Assembly (NCBI GenBank): GCA_015066065.1
Contig: SVPB01000005.1
Coordinates: 1 to 47,469 of the forward strand
Direction: 5' to 3'
From: Oscillospiraceae bacterium
GTDB lineage: Bacteria; Bacillota; Clostridia; Oscillospirales; Acutalibacteraceae
Length of the DNA stretch: 47,469 nucleotides
The notes beneath the pieces are model-generated. The model worked only from the letters and a program-made list of their open reading frames with translations, did no database searches and had not been told where the DNA came from. Within the stretch, counting starts at the first letter, position 1, and each line of letters opens with the position of its first letter. The position numbers and the translations under genes were made by a program. Positions 22,378-31,224 of this stretch are shown here, piece after piece.

Positions 22378-23583
22378 ATGTTAGTTGTACAGAAGTTCGG
22401 AGGTAGTTCCGTCCGGGATGCCGAGCGTGTGATGAATGTGGCGCGGCTGGTGACGGAAACCTACAAAAAAGGCAATGATGTGGTGGTGGTGGTTTCTGCC
22501 CAGGGCGATACCACCGATGATCTCATCGCCAAGGCCAAGGAGCTTAACGCCCGCGCCAGCAAGCGCGAGATGGATATGCTGATGGCGGCTGGCGAGCAGA
22601 TCTCCATTGCGTTGCTGGCCATGGCCATTGATTCTCTTGGTTGCCCGGCGATCTCTCTGCTGGGCTGGCAGGCCGGCTTTGAGACCAATTCCACCTACTC
22701 GGCTGCACGCATCAAGCGGGTCAACCCGGAACGGATCCGGGCCGAGCTGGATAAGCGGCGCATCGTTATTGTCGCTGGCTTCCAAGGCCTTAACAAATAC
22801 GATGACGTGACCACCTTGGGCCGTGGCGGCTCGGATACCAGTGCCGTGGCGATTGCCGCTTCCATGCACGCCGATCTGTGCCAGATCTACACCGATGTGG
22901 AGGGCGTGTACACGGCGGATCCCCGTAAGATCCCCGGCGCCCGTAAGCTGGAAGAGATCACCTACGACGAGATGCTGGAGATGGCCACCTCCGGCGCCCA
23001 GGTGCTTAACAACCGTTCGGTGGAAATGGCCAAAAAATATAATGTGGAGTTAGAAGTTCTGTCCAGCCTTAAGTGGGTGCCCGGAACGAAAGTCAAGGAG
23101 GTTACGCAAGTGGAAAAGATGATGATTAAGGGTGTTGCCAAGGACGATGACGTGGCACGGGTGTCCATTGTGGCCCTGCCGGACAACCCCGGTATTGCTT
23201 TCAAGGTGTTCTCTCGTGTGGCGAAGGCGCACATTTGTGTGGATAACATCCTGCAGTCGGTAGGCCGTGACGGCACCAAGGATATCGCCTTCACCGTCCC
23301 GGCTAAGGATGCGGAGGACGCGGTGGAATCCCTGCGCGAATACTGTGAGGCAAAGGGCGCTGCGAGCCTGGATTACGACACCAACGTGGCGAAGATCTCG
23401 GTCATTGGCGCCGGCATGGAGACCCACGAGGGCGTCGCCGCCGATATGTTTGCCGCCCTGGCGGCCGCCAACATCAACATTCAGATGATCTCCTCCAGTG
23501 AGATCCGGGTGTCTGTGCTGGTGGACAAGAAGGACGCTGACAAAGCGGTGGAAGCGGTCCACCGTCAGTTCTTCGGCGAATAA
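22378..23583 (+). CDS. lysC: Aspartate kinase
   Basis: Phosphorylates aspartate, the first step to lysine, threonine and methionine. The protein has 401 residues, the size of monofunctional class II-like enzymes. KFGGSSV (6-12) is the kinase entry motif, followed by the ATP/Asp site GRGGSDTSAVAIA near 155 and the TDVEGVYTADPR segment near 180. Two ACT domains (about 265-400) carry feedback control (VALPDNPGIAFKVF and IQMISSSEIRVSVLV). The ATG has CCGGAGGG 8 bases upstream. It follows hom by 33 bases, so the two are co-transcribed. No lysine riboswitch was seen in front of it. Confidence 0.96.
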   Translation: MLVVQKFGGSSVRDAERVMNVARLVTETYKKGNDVVVVVSAQGDTTDDLIAKAKELNARASKREMDMLMAAGEQISIALLAMAIDSLGCPAISLLGWQAGFETNSTYSAARIKRVNPERIRAELDKRRIVIVAGFQGLNKYDDVTTLGRGGSDTSAVAIAASMHADLCQIYTDVEGVYTADPRKIPGARKLEEITYDEMLEMATSGAQVLNNRSVEMAKKYNVELEVLSSLKWVPGTKVKEVTQVEKMMIKGVAKDDDVARVSIVALPDNPGIAFKVFSRVAKAHICVDNILQSVGRDGTKDIAFTVPAKDAEDAVESLREYCEAKGAASLDYDTNVAKISVIGAGMETHEGVAADMFAALAAANINIQMISSSEIRVSVLVDKKDADKAVEAVHRQFFGE

Positions 23584-23623
23584 AAAGCGTGCTCGCCCCG
23601 GCGTGACGCACGATCAAACACGT

Positions 23624-23673
23624 CTCCCTCCGTATACCGTGCGTACGCCGTGTATGCGGAGGGTTGCTTTTTG
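23624..23673 (+). terminator. Terminator after lysC
   Basis: Stem CCCTCCGTATAC / GTGTATGCGGAGGG (23626-23637, 23650-23663) followed by TTGCTTTTTG. Confidence 0.7.
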
Positions 23674-23734
23674 CGATGTGAAAAATTTAACAGCGATTTT
23701 TTTAAGGTTTACACTTCCCTTTTATGTCCCAGTA

Positions 23735-23743
23735 TGGTATACT
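23735..23743 (+). promoter_or_regulatory. Extended -10 promoter of the rnf operon
   Basis: TGG-TATACT (23735-23743) with only a weak -35 (TTCCCT, 23715-23720). The expected start is near 23750, just before the cre box. Confidence 0.55.
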
Positions 23744-23758
23744 ATTCGGGAGATAATA

Positions 23759-23772
23759 TGTAAGCGTTTACA
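23759..23772. promoter_or_regulatory. cre box TGTAAGCGTTTACA (CcpA site)
   Basis: It fits the cre consensus TGWAANCGNTNWCA at every position and is a near-perfect palindrome. It lies about 10-23 bases after the predicted start of transcription, the usual place for repression or roadblock by CcpA-HPr(Ser-P). Confidence 0.65.
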
Positions 23773-23803
23773 TTATTAGAAATTTCAGGAAAAGAGGCAT
23801 CGT

Positions 23804-25147
23804 ATGAAACGGGGAACCTTTAAACATGGTATCCATCCCCATGAGGATGGAAAAGCGTTTTCCAAGGACGCAGCCATTCAGTGCATCTACCCACAAGGAG
23901 AGGCGGTATATCCCATGGCCCAGCACATCGGTGCACCGGCACAGCCGGTGGTAGCCGTGGGGGACACCGTTCTGGTAGGGCAGATGATCGCTCAGCCTGG
24001 CGGCTTTGTGTCCACCGCTATTTGTTCCGGTGTGTCCGGTACGGTCAAGGCGATTGAACAGCGCAACACCGTATCCGGCCGCCCGATGTTGTCGGTGGTG
24101 ATAGACAACGACGGCCAATATACCCCCCTGCCCACCCTGGGACAGCCCCGGGAGGCGGAGGGCCTAACGAATCAGGAGATCCTGGATATCATCCGGGACG
24201 CCGGTGTTGTGGGACAGGGCGGCGCTGGTTTCCCCACCCACGTTAAGCTGACCATGAAGCCGGGTGTAGCGCCGGACACCATCATTGTCAACGGTGCGGA
24301 GTGTGAGCCCTATCTGACCTCCGACTACCGCCTGATGCTGGAACAGCCTCAGATGATTATTGACGGTCTCAAGGTGGTGCTGCAGCTGTTCCCCGAAGCG
24401 CAGGGTGTCATCGGTATCGAGGACAACAAGCCGGAAGCCATCCGCCTCATTGGCGATATGGTCAAGGACGAGCCGCGCATCCGGATACAGCGCCTCAAGA
24501 CCAAGTATCCTCAGGGTGGCGAGCGTATGCTCATTAAGGCCATTACCGGACGGGAGATCTACTCCGGCTGTTTGCCCATTGATGCCGGTTGCGTGGTCAT
24601 GAACGTGTCCACCATCTGTGCCATTTATGCGGCGGTGTGTCAGCAGACGCCGTTGATTGCCACGGTGATGACCATTACCGGAGATGCGGTGGCTAAGGTG
24701 GCTAACCTGCGGGTGCCCATTGGTGTCAGCTTCCGTGAAGTGCTGGATATGACCGGCGGTCTCAAGTGCGAGGCGGAGAAGATCATCTCCGGTGGCCCCT
24801 TGATGGGTGTGGCCATGACCGATCTGGACGTGCCGGTCATCAAGACCTCGGCTTCCATCCTGGCTATGGTACGGGATGAGGTGGCTATGTGGGAACCCAC
24901 CGCCTGTATCCGTTGCGGCCGCTGTGTGGTGGCCTGCCCGGAGAAGCTGGTGCCTCCTATGATGGCCCATGCCGCCGATGGCGGCGACCTCAAGGAGTAC
25001 GAACGTCTCAACGGCATGGAATGCATGGAGTGCGGTTGCTGCACCTATGTATGCCCTGCCAAGCGGCGTCTGACCCAGAGCTTTAAGTTTGCGCGCGCTT
25101 CGGTTATGGCCGAGCGACGTAAGAATGCGGCCAAAAAGGAGGGCTGA
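23804..25147 (+). CDS. rnfC: Rnf complex subunit C
   Basis: The NADH-side peripheral subunit of the ferredoxin:NAD+ oxidoreductase that pumps Na+ or H+. The protein has 447 residues. An N-terminal biotinyl/barrel-like domain is followed by the FMN/NADH-binding fold with GVVGQGGAGFPTHVKL and NGAECEPYLTSDYRL, a SLBB segment, and two [4Fe-4S] sites CIRCGRCVVACP (near 366) and CMECGCCTYVCP (near 407). The ATG is preceded by AAGAGG. It is first in the order C-D-G-E-A-B typical of clostridial rnf operons. Confidence 0.95.
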   Translation: MKRGTFKHGIHPHEDGKAFSKDAAIQCIYPQGEAVYPMAQHIGAPAQPVVAVGDTVLVGQMIAQPGGFVSTAICSGVSGTVKAIEQRNTVSGRPMLSVVIDNDGQYTPLPTLGQPREAEGLTNQEILDIIRDAGVVGQGGAGFPTHVKLTMKPGVAPDTIIVNGAECEPYLTSDYRLMLEQPQMIIDGLKVVLQLFPEAQGVIGIEDNKPEAIRLIGDMVKDEPRIRIQRLKTKYPQGGERMLIKAITGREIYSGCLPIDAGCVVMNVSTICAIYAAVCQQTPLIATVMTITGDAVAKVANLRVPIGVSFREVLDMTGGLKCEAEKIISGGPLMGVAMTDLDVPVIKTSASILAMVRDEVAMWEPTACIRCGRCVVACPEKLVPPMMAHAADGGDLKEYERLNGMECMECGCCTYVCPAKRRLTQSFKFARASVMAERRKNAAKKEG

Positions 25148-26178
25148 TGGACATGATGAACGCATCGACTTCACCTCATATTCGCAGTAGCCTGTCTACC
25201 GCTACCGTCATGCGAGACGTGGCCATAGCGCTGATGCCGGCTCTGCTGTTCGGCGTATTCGTGTTTGGCTTGCGAGCGCTGGTGGTCATTCTGCTGTGTG
25301 CCGTGACCTGCGTATTGACCGAGTGGCTGTATCAGCGGCTGATGAAGCTGCCGGTAACCGTAGCGGACGGCAGTGCCTTGGTGACCGGTCTGATTCTGGC
25401 GATGAACCTGCCGGCCAGCGTGCCGGTGTACCTGCCCATCCTCGGCAGTGTGTTTGCCATTATTGTTGTTAAGCAGGTGTTTGGCGGTATCGGCCAAAAC
25501 GTGATGAATCCGGCTCTCGGTGCCCGGTGTTTCCTGTTGCTGTCCTACGGCAAGGCTATGGGTACCTTCCAGCCGGTGGGTAATGTGTTTGGCGCCGGTG
25601 CTTTTGACGCTTTCATTGACCGTATGACCACCTGGAACGTTTTGCCTGCCGATGGCGCCAGCGCGGCGACCCCGTTGACCGGGATGCTGGGCGAGGACAA
25701 GACCTCGGTGGATCTTTTGCAGGCATTTTTGGGTAACCACTCCGGTTGTATCGGTGAGGTTTCTGCGGTGGCCATTCTGCTGGGCTTTGTGTACATGATG
25801 TGGCGCAGCGTCATCAGCTGGCGCATCCCCACCCTCTATGTGGGCAGCACGGTGGTGTTTGTATTCCTGGTTAACCTTCTGCTTGGCAACGGCGTGACCG
25901 GTTGGCACGAGTTGGCCAGCCACGTACTTACCGGCGGTCTGTTGGCCGGTGCGGTGTTTATGGCCACCGACTACGTGACCAGCCCCATTACCCCGGTCGG
26001 TCAGGTGGTATACGCCCTGCTCATCGGTCTGCTGACGGCATTGTTCCGTGTGTTTGGCGCGGCTGAAGGAGTTTCCTTTGCCATTATTATCGCCAACTGT
26101 GTGGTGCCCCTCATCGAAAAGGTGACCATGCCCCACGCCTTTGGCACACCCCGCAAGAAAGGGGGTAAGGCCAAATGA
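25147..26178 (+). CDS. rnfD: Rnf complex subunit D
   Basis: A membrane subunit of 343 residues with about 9 helices and covalent FMN. Key parts are QNVMNPALGARCFLL, the flavin-attachment motif DGASAATPLTG (Thr175), LGNHSGCIGEVSAVAILLG and MATDYVTSPITPVGQ. The start may be ATG 25147, overlapping the rnfC stop by one base, or ATG 25153, which is better spaced from AAGGAGG. It passes electrons through the membrane with RnfG and RnfE/A. Confidence 0.95.
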   Translation: MDMMNASTSPHIRSSLSTATVMRDVAIALMPALLFGVFVFGLRALVVILLCAVTCVLTEWLYQRLMKLPVTVADGSALVTGLILAMNLPASVPVYLPILGSVFAIIVVKQVFGGIGQNVMNPALGARCFLLLSYGKAMGTFQPVGNVFGAGAFDAFIDRMTTWNVLPADGASAATPLTGMLGEDKTSVDLLQAFLGNHSGCIGEVSAVAILLGFVYMMWRSVISWRIPTLYVGSTVVFVFLVNLLLGNGVTGWHELASHVLTGGLLAGAVFMATDYVTSPITPVGQVVYALLIGLLTALFRVFGAAEGVSFAIIIANCVVPLIEKVTMPHAFGTPRKKGGKAK

Positions 26179-26738
26179 GTAAGATCCTCAAAAATACGGC
26201 TATCCTGTTAGTGATCACCCTGGTGGCCACGTTGGCGCTGTCTTACGTGTACTCCTTGACCAAAGGCCCCATCGATGAGGCCAACGCCCAGAAGACCCGG
26301 GAAGCCTACCAGCAGGTATATGCCGATGCGGCCTCCTTCCAGAAGCTGCCGGACGAGAACACCTTGTTGGCGGATTATAACGCCACCCTGACCACCGGTG
26401 TTACCGTGACAGAGGTGCAGGTGGCGGTGGATGCCTCTGGCAACAAGCTGGGCTATGTATTCTCGGTAGTGGGTAAGGGCTACAAGCCGGATCTCACCCT
26501 GGCACTGGGTGTGGATGTCACCGGCACGGTGGTCGGCTACAACGTCATCTCCCATCAGGAGACGGCCGGTTACGGTGCCCGGTGCAACGACCCGGATATT
26601 AAGGCGCAGTTTATCGGCATTACCGATGCGGCCGAGGTGGATGGCATTACCGGTGCCACCCGTACCAGCCGTGCCCTGCGCAACGAGACCCAGGCGGCCA
26701 TTGATCTGGTCAAGAGGATGGAGGGTGATGGCGTATGA
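26175..26738 (+). CDS. rnfG: Rnf complex subunit G
   Basis: A 187-residue protein with one N-terminal membrane helix (residues 8-28) and an extracytoplasmic FMN_bind domain. DGITGATRTSRAL holds the covalent FMN site, Thr162, which needs the flavin transferase ApbE encoded downstream at 30190. The start overlaps the rnfD stop and the end overlaps rnfE by 4 bases each. Confidence 0.95.
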   Translation: MSKILKNTAILLVITLVATLALSYVYSLTKGPIDEANAQKTREAYQQVYADAASFQKLPDENTLLADYNATLTTGVTVTEVQVAVDASGNKLGYVFSVVGKGYKPDLTLALGVDVTGTVVGYNVISHQETAGYGARCNDPDIKAQFIGITDAAEVDGITGATRTSRALRNETQAAIDLVKRMEGDGV

Positions 26739-27544
26739 TGAAGAAGCTGACCGAACGTCTTTTCAACGGCATCATCAAAGAGAATCCCACCTTTGTACTG
26801 ATGCTGGGTATGTGTGCTACCTTGGCGGTGACCACCGAGGCTATCAACGGCCTTGGCATGGGTCTGTCCACCATGGTGGTGCTGGTGCTGTCCAACCTGA
26901 TGATCTCTCTGCTTCGTAAGATCATCCCCGATGGAGTGCGTATGCCGGCGTATATCGTCATCATCGCCTCCTTCGTGACCATCGTGCAGCTGGTTATTGA
27001 GGCGTATGTCCCCAGTCTGTACGAGGCACTGGGCATCTTTATCCCTTTGATCGTGGTTAACTGTATCATTCTGGGCCGTGCGGAAGCCTATGCCTCCAAA
27101 AACGGCGCCTTGCTGTCTATGTTTGACGGCATCGGCATGGGCTTGGGCTTTACCGGTGCTCTGACCATTCTGGGCCTGGTGCGCGAATTCTTTGGTGCCG
27201 GCACCGCTTTTGGCGTGCAGGTGCTGCCGGAATCGGTACCGGTCATCCCCATTCTGGTGCAGGCTCCCGGCGCCTTCTTTGTGCTGGCGCTGCTGACGGC
27301 TCTGCAGAACAAGCTCAAGGCTCCCAGCGCTACCAACGTCAATGGCGGCAGTGAGCTGGCCTGCGGCGGCCATTGCGCCGGCTGTCATGGCTGTGACGGG
27401 GTAACCAACCACCTGAAGGTGGCGGAACAGACCGCCGAAAAAGCCCGCCTGCTGGCGGAGGAAAAGAAACGCCGGGCGGAGGAAGCCAAAAAGGCCGCCG
27501 CCGAAAAAGCGGCCAAGACTGCGGAAGGAGGGGATGAAGCATGA
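26735..27544 (+). CDS. rnfE: Rnf complex subunit E with a Cys- and Lys/Ala-rich tail
   Basis: A membrane subunit of 269 residues. Residues 1-195 are the six-helix RnfA/E fold with the conserved NPTFVLMLGMC and FIPLIVVNCIILGRAEAYAS segments whose Cys residues bind the intramembrane iron site. The last 70 residues are an unusual addition: a cluster CGGHCAGCHGC (Cys210, 214, 217, 220) followed by a highly charged Lys/Glu/Ala helix. Common RnfE proteins end near 200-230 residues. The tail could hold a metal or Fe-S centre or anchor a partner in the cytosol. It overlaps rnfA by 4 bases. Confidence 0.93.
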   Translation: MMKKLTERLFNGIIKENPTFVLMLGMCATLAVTTEAINGLGMGLSTMVVLVLSNLMISLLRKIIPDGVRMPAYIVIIASFVTIVQLVIEAYVPSLYEALGIFIPLIVVNCIILGRAEAYASKNGALLSMFDGIGMGLGFTGALTILGLVREFFGAGTAFGVQVLPESVPVIPILVQAPGAFFVLALLTALQNKLKAPSATNVNGGSELACGGHCAGCHGCDGVTNHLKVAEQTAEKARLLAEEKKRRAEEAKKAAAEKAAKTAEGGDEA

Positions 27545-28131
27545 GCGACTATTTGTTGGTATTGTTAGGCTCCTTGCTGACCACCTCTCTGATCGAGAAC
27601 GTGGTACTCTCCCAGTTCCTTGGTCTGTGTCCCTTCCTGGGCGTTTCCAAGAACGTTAAAACGGCCGCCGGCATGGGCGGTGCGGTGGTGTTTGTCATCA
27701 CCGTAGCCTCTGCCCTGACCAGTGTGCTGTATTCGGCGGTCCTCATACCGCTGGATCTGACCTACCTGCGCACCATCGTGTTTATTCTGGTTATTGCGGC
27801 GCTGGTTCAGCTGGTGGAGATGGCGCTCAAGAAGCTCAGCCCCTCCCTTTACAACGCCTTAGGCGTGTATCTGCCCCTGATCACCACCAACTGTGCGGTG
27901 CTGGGCGTGGCTTTGACCAATGTGGACAACGGCTATGACTTTGTCAACAGCGTGGTGGCCGGCTTTGGTACGGCGCTGGGCTTTGCTATCGCCATCATCA
28001 TCATGGCCGGTCTGCGGGAGAAGATGGTTCACAACAACGTGCCGAAAGCATTGCAGGGCATGCCCATCGTTCTGGTCACTACGGGACTGATGGCGATTGC
28101 CTTCTCCGGCTTCTCGGCCCTGGCTGGTTAA
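27541..28131 (+). CDS. rnfA: Rnf complex subunit A
   Basis: A six-helix membrane subunit of 196 residues. It opens with LVLLGSLLTTSLIENVVLSQFLGLCPFLG and has LPLITTNCAVLGVAL, the two conserved Cys segments that with RnfE form the iron centre in the membrane core. The start overlaps rnfE by 4 bases. Confidence 0.95.
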   Translation: MSDYLLVLLGSLLTTSLIENVVLSQFLGLCPFLGVSKNVKTAAGMGGAVVFVITVASALTSVLYSAVLIPLDLTYLRTIVFILVIAALVQLVEMALKKLSPSLYNALGVYLPLITTNCAVLGVALTNVDNGYDFVNSVVAGFGTALGFAIAIIIMAGLREKMVHNNVPKALQGMPIVLVTTGLMAIAFSGFSALAG

Positions 28132-28141
28132 GGAGGTGACG

Positions 28142-28933
28142 GTGAGCATGTTGATCCCCATTTTAATTGCCGCCGCCATCGTCGGTGGTGTGAGTTTGCT
28201 GATTGGACTGATGCTGGGCTTTGCCGGACGTATCTTTTACGTGAAGGTGGACGAGCGCATCGAAGCGGTGCGTGCCGCCCTGCCGGGCAGTAACTGCGGC
28301 GGCTGCGGCTTTGCCGGCTGTGACGCCTGCGCGGCGGCCATTGTGGCAGGAGAAGCGCCGGTCAATGCGTGCCCCGGCGGCAACGTGGAAGAGATCGCTC
28401 GCATCATGGGCGTGGAAGCCACGGCCGGTGTCCGTCAGGTGGCCTACGTCCACTGCGCCGGCACCTGCGATAAAGCCGGACAGAAGCACAACTACTACGG
28501 TGCTCCCGACTGTCGTCAGGCGGCCATGGCCCCCGGCTTGTCCGGCAAGGCCTGTACCTATGGATGCTTTGGTCTGGGCAGCTGTGTGAAGGCTTGCCCG
28601 GCGGACGCTATCTCTCTGGTGGACGGCGTTGCGGTGGTAGACGAAGAGAAGTGCATCAGCTGTGAGCAATGCGTGCGTATCTGCCCACAGCACATCATCG
28701 GCATGCGCCCGGCGGATGCCAAGGTGGAGGTGTGCTGTTCCTCCCGTGCCCCCGGCAAGGAGGTCAAGGCGGTGTGTTCTGCCGGATGTATCGGTTGTGG
28801 TATCTGTCAAAAGCAGTGCCCGGCAGACGCGATCCATGTGGTAGATAATCTGGCACAGGTGGATCACGACAAGTGCACCGGCTGCGGTGCCTGCGCGGCC
28901 AAGTGCCCCGTTAAGATCATTCATCTGCTGTAA
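28142..28933 (+). CDS. rnfB: Rnf complex subunit B (ferredoxin-like)
   Basis: The ferredoxin-accepting subunit of 263 residues. One N-terminal membrane helix is followed by the cluster CGGCGFAGCDAC...CPGG and at least four further Cys groups (CVKACP, CISCEQCVRICP, CIGCGICQKQCP, CTGCGACAAKCP), so several [4Fe-4S] clusters are expected. The start is GTG 28142 or ATG 28148; AAGGAGGTGA lies directly before. It is the last gene of the rnf operon and is followed by a terminator. Confidence 0.94.
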   Translation: MSMLIPILIAAAIVGGVSLLIGLMLGFAGRIFYVKVDERIEAVRAALPGSNCGGCGFAGCDACAAAIVAGEAPVNACPGGNVEEIARIMGVEATAGVRQVAYVHCAGTCDKAGQKHNYYGAPDCRQAAMAPGLSGKACTYGCFGLGSCVKACPADAISLVDGVAVVDEEKCISCEQCVRICPQHIIGMRPADAKVEVCCSSRAPGKEVKAVCSAGCIGCGICQKQCPADAIHVVDNLAQVDHDKCTGCGACAAKCPVKIIHLL

Positions 28934-28940
28934 TGTTGTG

Positions 28941-28987
28941 GGGATGCCCCGGTGCTTGGCACCGGGGCACCCGTTTCCTGTTTTTTC
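28941..28987 (+). terminator. Terminator of the rnf operon
   Basis: Strong GC stem GGGATGCCCCGGTGC / GCACCGGGGCACCC with loop TTG, then GTTTCCTGTTTTTT. Confidence 0.8.
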
Positions 28988-29073
28988 CTGCATGACGTCG
29001 GTGTGTTTGTGCCATTATAAGATAGGGTAGATGACAAAACGCTCTGCCTTAACTGACGAATGGAGGAAAGAAC

Positions 29074-30168
29074 ATGAAACGATGGTGTATTGTCGGTCTC
29101 TGCCTCGCCATGCTGTTGTGCCTGACGGCTTGCGGTGGGGATGAGGGTACCGGCAGCGGTACGGGTACCGGCGACGGTTATCGCTTAGGGTTGGCTACGG
29201 TCAGCAAGATGAACGTGGCTGGCGGCGATCTCTCCTCGGTCAAGGCGACGGTAGCGGCCGTGACCTTGGACAAGGAAGGGGTCATCCGGCAATGCCGGAT
29301 CGAGGAGACCGCCTTTGACGTGACCCTCAAAAACGGCGCTTTGCAAAGCATGATGGATACCATGATGATGGGCAAATGGGAACGAGGCGACGACTATACC
29401 CTCACCGATGAAGAACGGGGTGACAGCAACAACCGCCGTTCCTGGCGAGAGCAGGTGGACGCTTTTTGTCGCTATGTGGTGGGCAAGACCCCGGATGAGG
29501 TCAGCTCCATTGCGGCCACCGATGGGCGCAGCAGTGAGATTCCCGGCTGTGACCTTGTCATCACCGATTTTATTCAAGCGGTGCACAAGGCCGGTAAATC
29601 GGTCAAAAATGCCGGTATGATGGCGTCTGATACCTTGCATTTGGCGGTGAGCGCTGACCGGAGTAAGGATTCCGCCGACGAAGCGCCGCAGTTTGACATC
29701 GAAATGGCGGCAGTCACGGTGGGCAAGGACGGCAAGATTACCGCCTGTGTCAGCGACACCCTGCAGGCTAAACTGACGGTGAAGGAAGGGGTCTTTTCCA
29801 TGGCCTCCGGCGACCTTACCACCAAGCGGATGATGGGAGACTCCTACGGCATGAAGGACGCCTCCTCTCTTAAGAAGGAATGGTATCAGCAGGCAGATGC
29901 CTTTGACGCCTACGTGGTGGGCAAGACGCCGGACACCTTGCAGGGGGTATCGGTGGACAAGGATGGCCGGGTGGACGGTATATCCGGCTGCACGATCGTG
30001 GTCAGCGGCATGCTTAAGAACGTCATTAAGGCGGCGAAGATGACCGGCACCGGCGCTTCCGACGGTACTGCCGACGGCAGCACCACCGGCACTAACGCCG
30101 GCGACACGCTGAAGGATGACGTGAGTGACATGGTGAGTGACATGACCGAGGATACCACCAAAAAGTAA
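29074..30168 (+). CDS. Lipoprotein with two FMN-bind-like repeats
   Basis: A secreted lipoprotein of 364 residues (lipobox LTAC, Cys20). Two homologous halves (about 38-175 and 188-322) share VKATVAAVTLDKEG / IEMAAVTVGKDG, YVVGKTPD and an end motif. In the second half the end motif is DGISGCT (Thr307), close to the DGxSGAT flavinylation motif of RnfG; in the first half it is SSEIPGCD, where Asp160 replaces the Thr. The C-terminus is a Gly/Thr/Asp-rich linker. The gene precedes apbE, so the second repeat is a candidate acceptor of covalent FMN outside the cell. GGAGG precedes the ATG. The family is not otherwise named by me. Confidence 0.7.
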   Translation: MKRWCIVGLCLAMLLCLTACGGDEGTGSGTGTGDGYRLGLATVSKMNVAGGDLSSVKATVAAVTLDKEGVIRQCRIEETAFDVTLKNGALQSMMDTMMMGKWERGDDYTLTDEERGDSNNRRSWREQVDAFCRYVVGKTPDEVSSIAATDGRSSEIPGCDLVITDFIQAVHKAGKSVKNAGMMASDTLHLAVSADRSKDSADEAPQFDIEMAAVTVGKDGKITACVSDTLQAKLTVKEGVFSMASGDLTTKRMMGDSYGMKDASSLKKEWYQQADAFDAYVVGKTPDTLQGVSVDKDGRVDGISGCTIVVSGMLKNVIKAAKMTGTGASDGTADGSTTGTNAGDTLKDDVSDMVSDMTEDTTKK

Positions 30169-30189
30169 TCAAAAAAGGAGTGACCGACC

Positions 30190-31224
30190 GTGCTCAAACG
30201 GGCGCTGTGCGTGCTTTGCTCCCTGCTGCTGGCAGGGGGTATGGCTGGGTGCGCCTCTACACCGGAAGTGCGGACGGTCACCTATATGGATGCCTTTGAT
30301 ACGGTGACCACCGTGTCGGTGTACGGGGTGGATGAATCGGCTTTTGCCAGTCAGCAGGAGCAGCTGCACGATTGGCTGATGGAATACCATCGGCTGTACG
30401 ATATCTACCACACCTACGAGGGCGTGAACAATCTCAAGACGGTCAACGACACGGCCGGCGGTCAGCCGGTGGTGACGGATGCCCGGATCATCGATCTGCT
30501 GACGTACGGTAAACACGCATACGAGCGCACCGGCGGCCGGGTCAATATCATGGCCGGCAGTGTGTTAGCCTTGTGGCACGAGTGCCGCACACAGGCGCTG
30601 GAAGGAGGCGCGGCAACCCTGCCGGATACCGCCGCCTTACAGCGAGCCGCCGGACACACGGCCATGACGTCTCTTTCGCTGGACGCCAAAGCCGGGACGG
30701 TGTGCATTACCGACCCGGATGCCCGGCTGGATGTAGGAGCCATCGCTAAGGGCTATGTGGCCGAACAAGCGGCCCGCTATGTGCAGGAGACCTTTGGCTG
30801 GAAACACGTACTGCTTAATGTGGGCGGCAACATCCGTACGGTGGGCGGCAAGACCGCGGATATCCCCTTTACGGTAGGCATCCAGAACCCGGATCTCACC
30901 GCGGCGCAGGCCTACGTGGCTACCGTTAAGGTGACGGATAGGGCGGTAGTCACCAGCGGTGATTATCAGCGCTATTACACGGTGGGTGACCGTCGCTACG
31001 CCCATATCATCGACATGGACACCTTGTACCCGGCAACGTATATGCAGGCGGTGACGGTGGTCTGCGGCGACAGCGCCCAGGCGGATGAACTGTCCACGGC
31101 CTTGTTTGTGATGCCGGCGGAGCAAGCCATTGCCTATATTAATGCGGTTCCCGACGCCGAAGCGGTGTGTATACTGGCGGACGGCAGCCTGCGCTATTCC
31201 GCCGGCTTTGAGGAGTATCTATGA
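30190..31224 (+). CDS. apbE: FAD:protein FMN transferase (lipoprotein)
   Basis: Transfers FMN from FAD to Thr in SGAT-type motifs of exported domains such as RnfG and RnfD. The protein has 344 residues with a lipoprotein signal (MAGC, Cys21). Family motifs are MDAFDTVTTV near 31, TGGRVNIMAGSVLALW near 117, DVGAIAKGYVAE near 180, NVGGNIRTVGG and TSGDYQRYY. The start is the GTG at 30190 with AAAAAAGGAGTG upstream. It overlaps the next gene by 4 bases. Confidence 0.94.
   Translation: MLKRALCVLCSLLLAGGMAGCASTPEVRTVTYMDAFDTVTTVSVYGVDESAFASQQEQLHDWLMEYHRLYDIYHTYEGVNNLKTVNDTAGGQPVVTDARIIDLLTYGKHAYERTGGRVNIMAGSVLALWHECRTQALEGGAATLPDTAALQRAAGHTAMTSLSLDAKAGTVCITDPDARLDVGAIAKGYVAEQAARYVQETFGWKHVLLNVGGNIRTVGGKTADIPFTVGIQNPDLTAAQAYVATVKVTDRAVVTSGDYQRYYTVGDRRYAHIIDMDTLYPATYMQAVTVVCGDSAQADELSTALFVMPAEQAIAYINAVPDAEAVCILADGSLRYSAGFEEYL

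Noticed and set aside
23591-23612. Second hairpin CGTGC/GCACG after lysC
   Set aside because: Only five pairs and no T-run; the stronger hairpin at 23626 explains termination.
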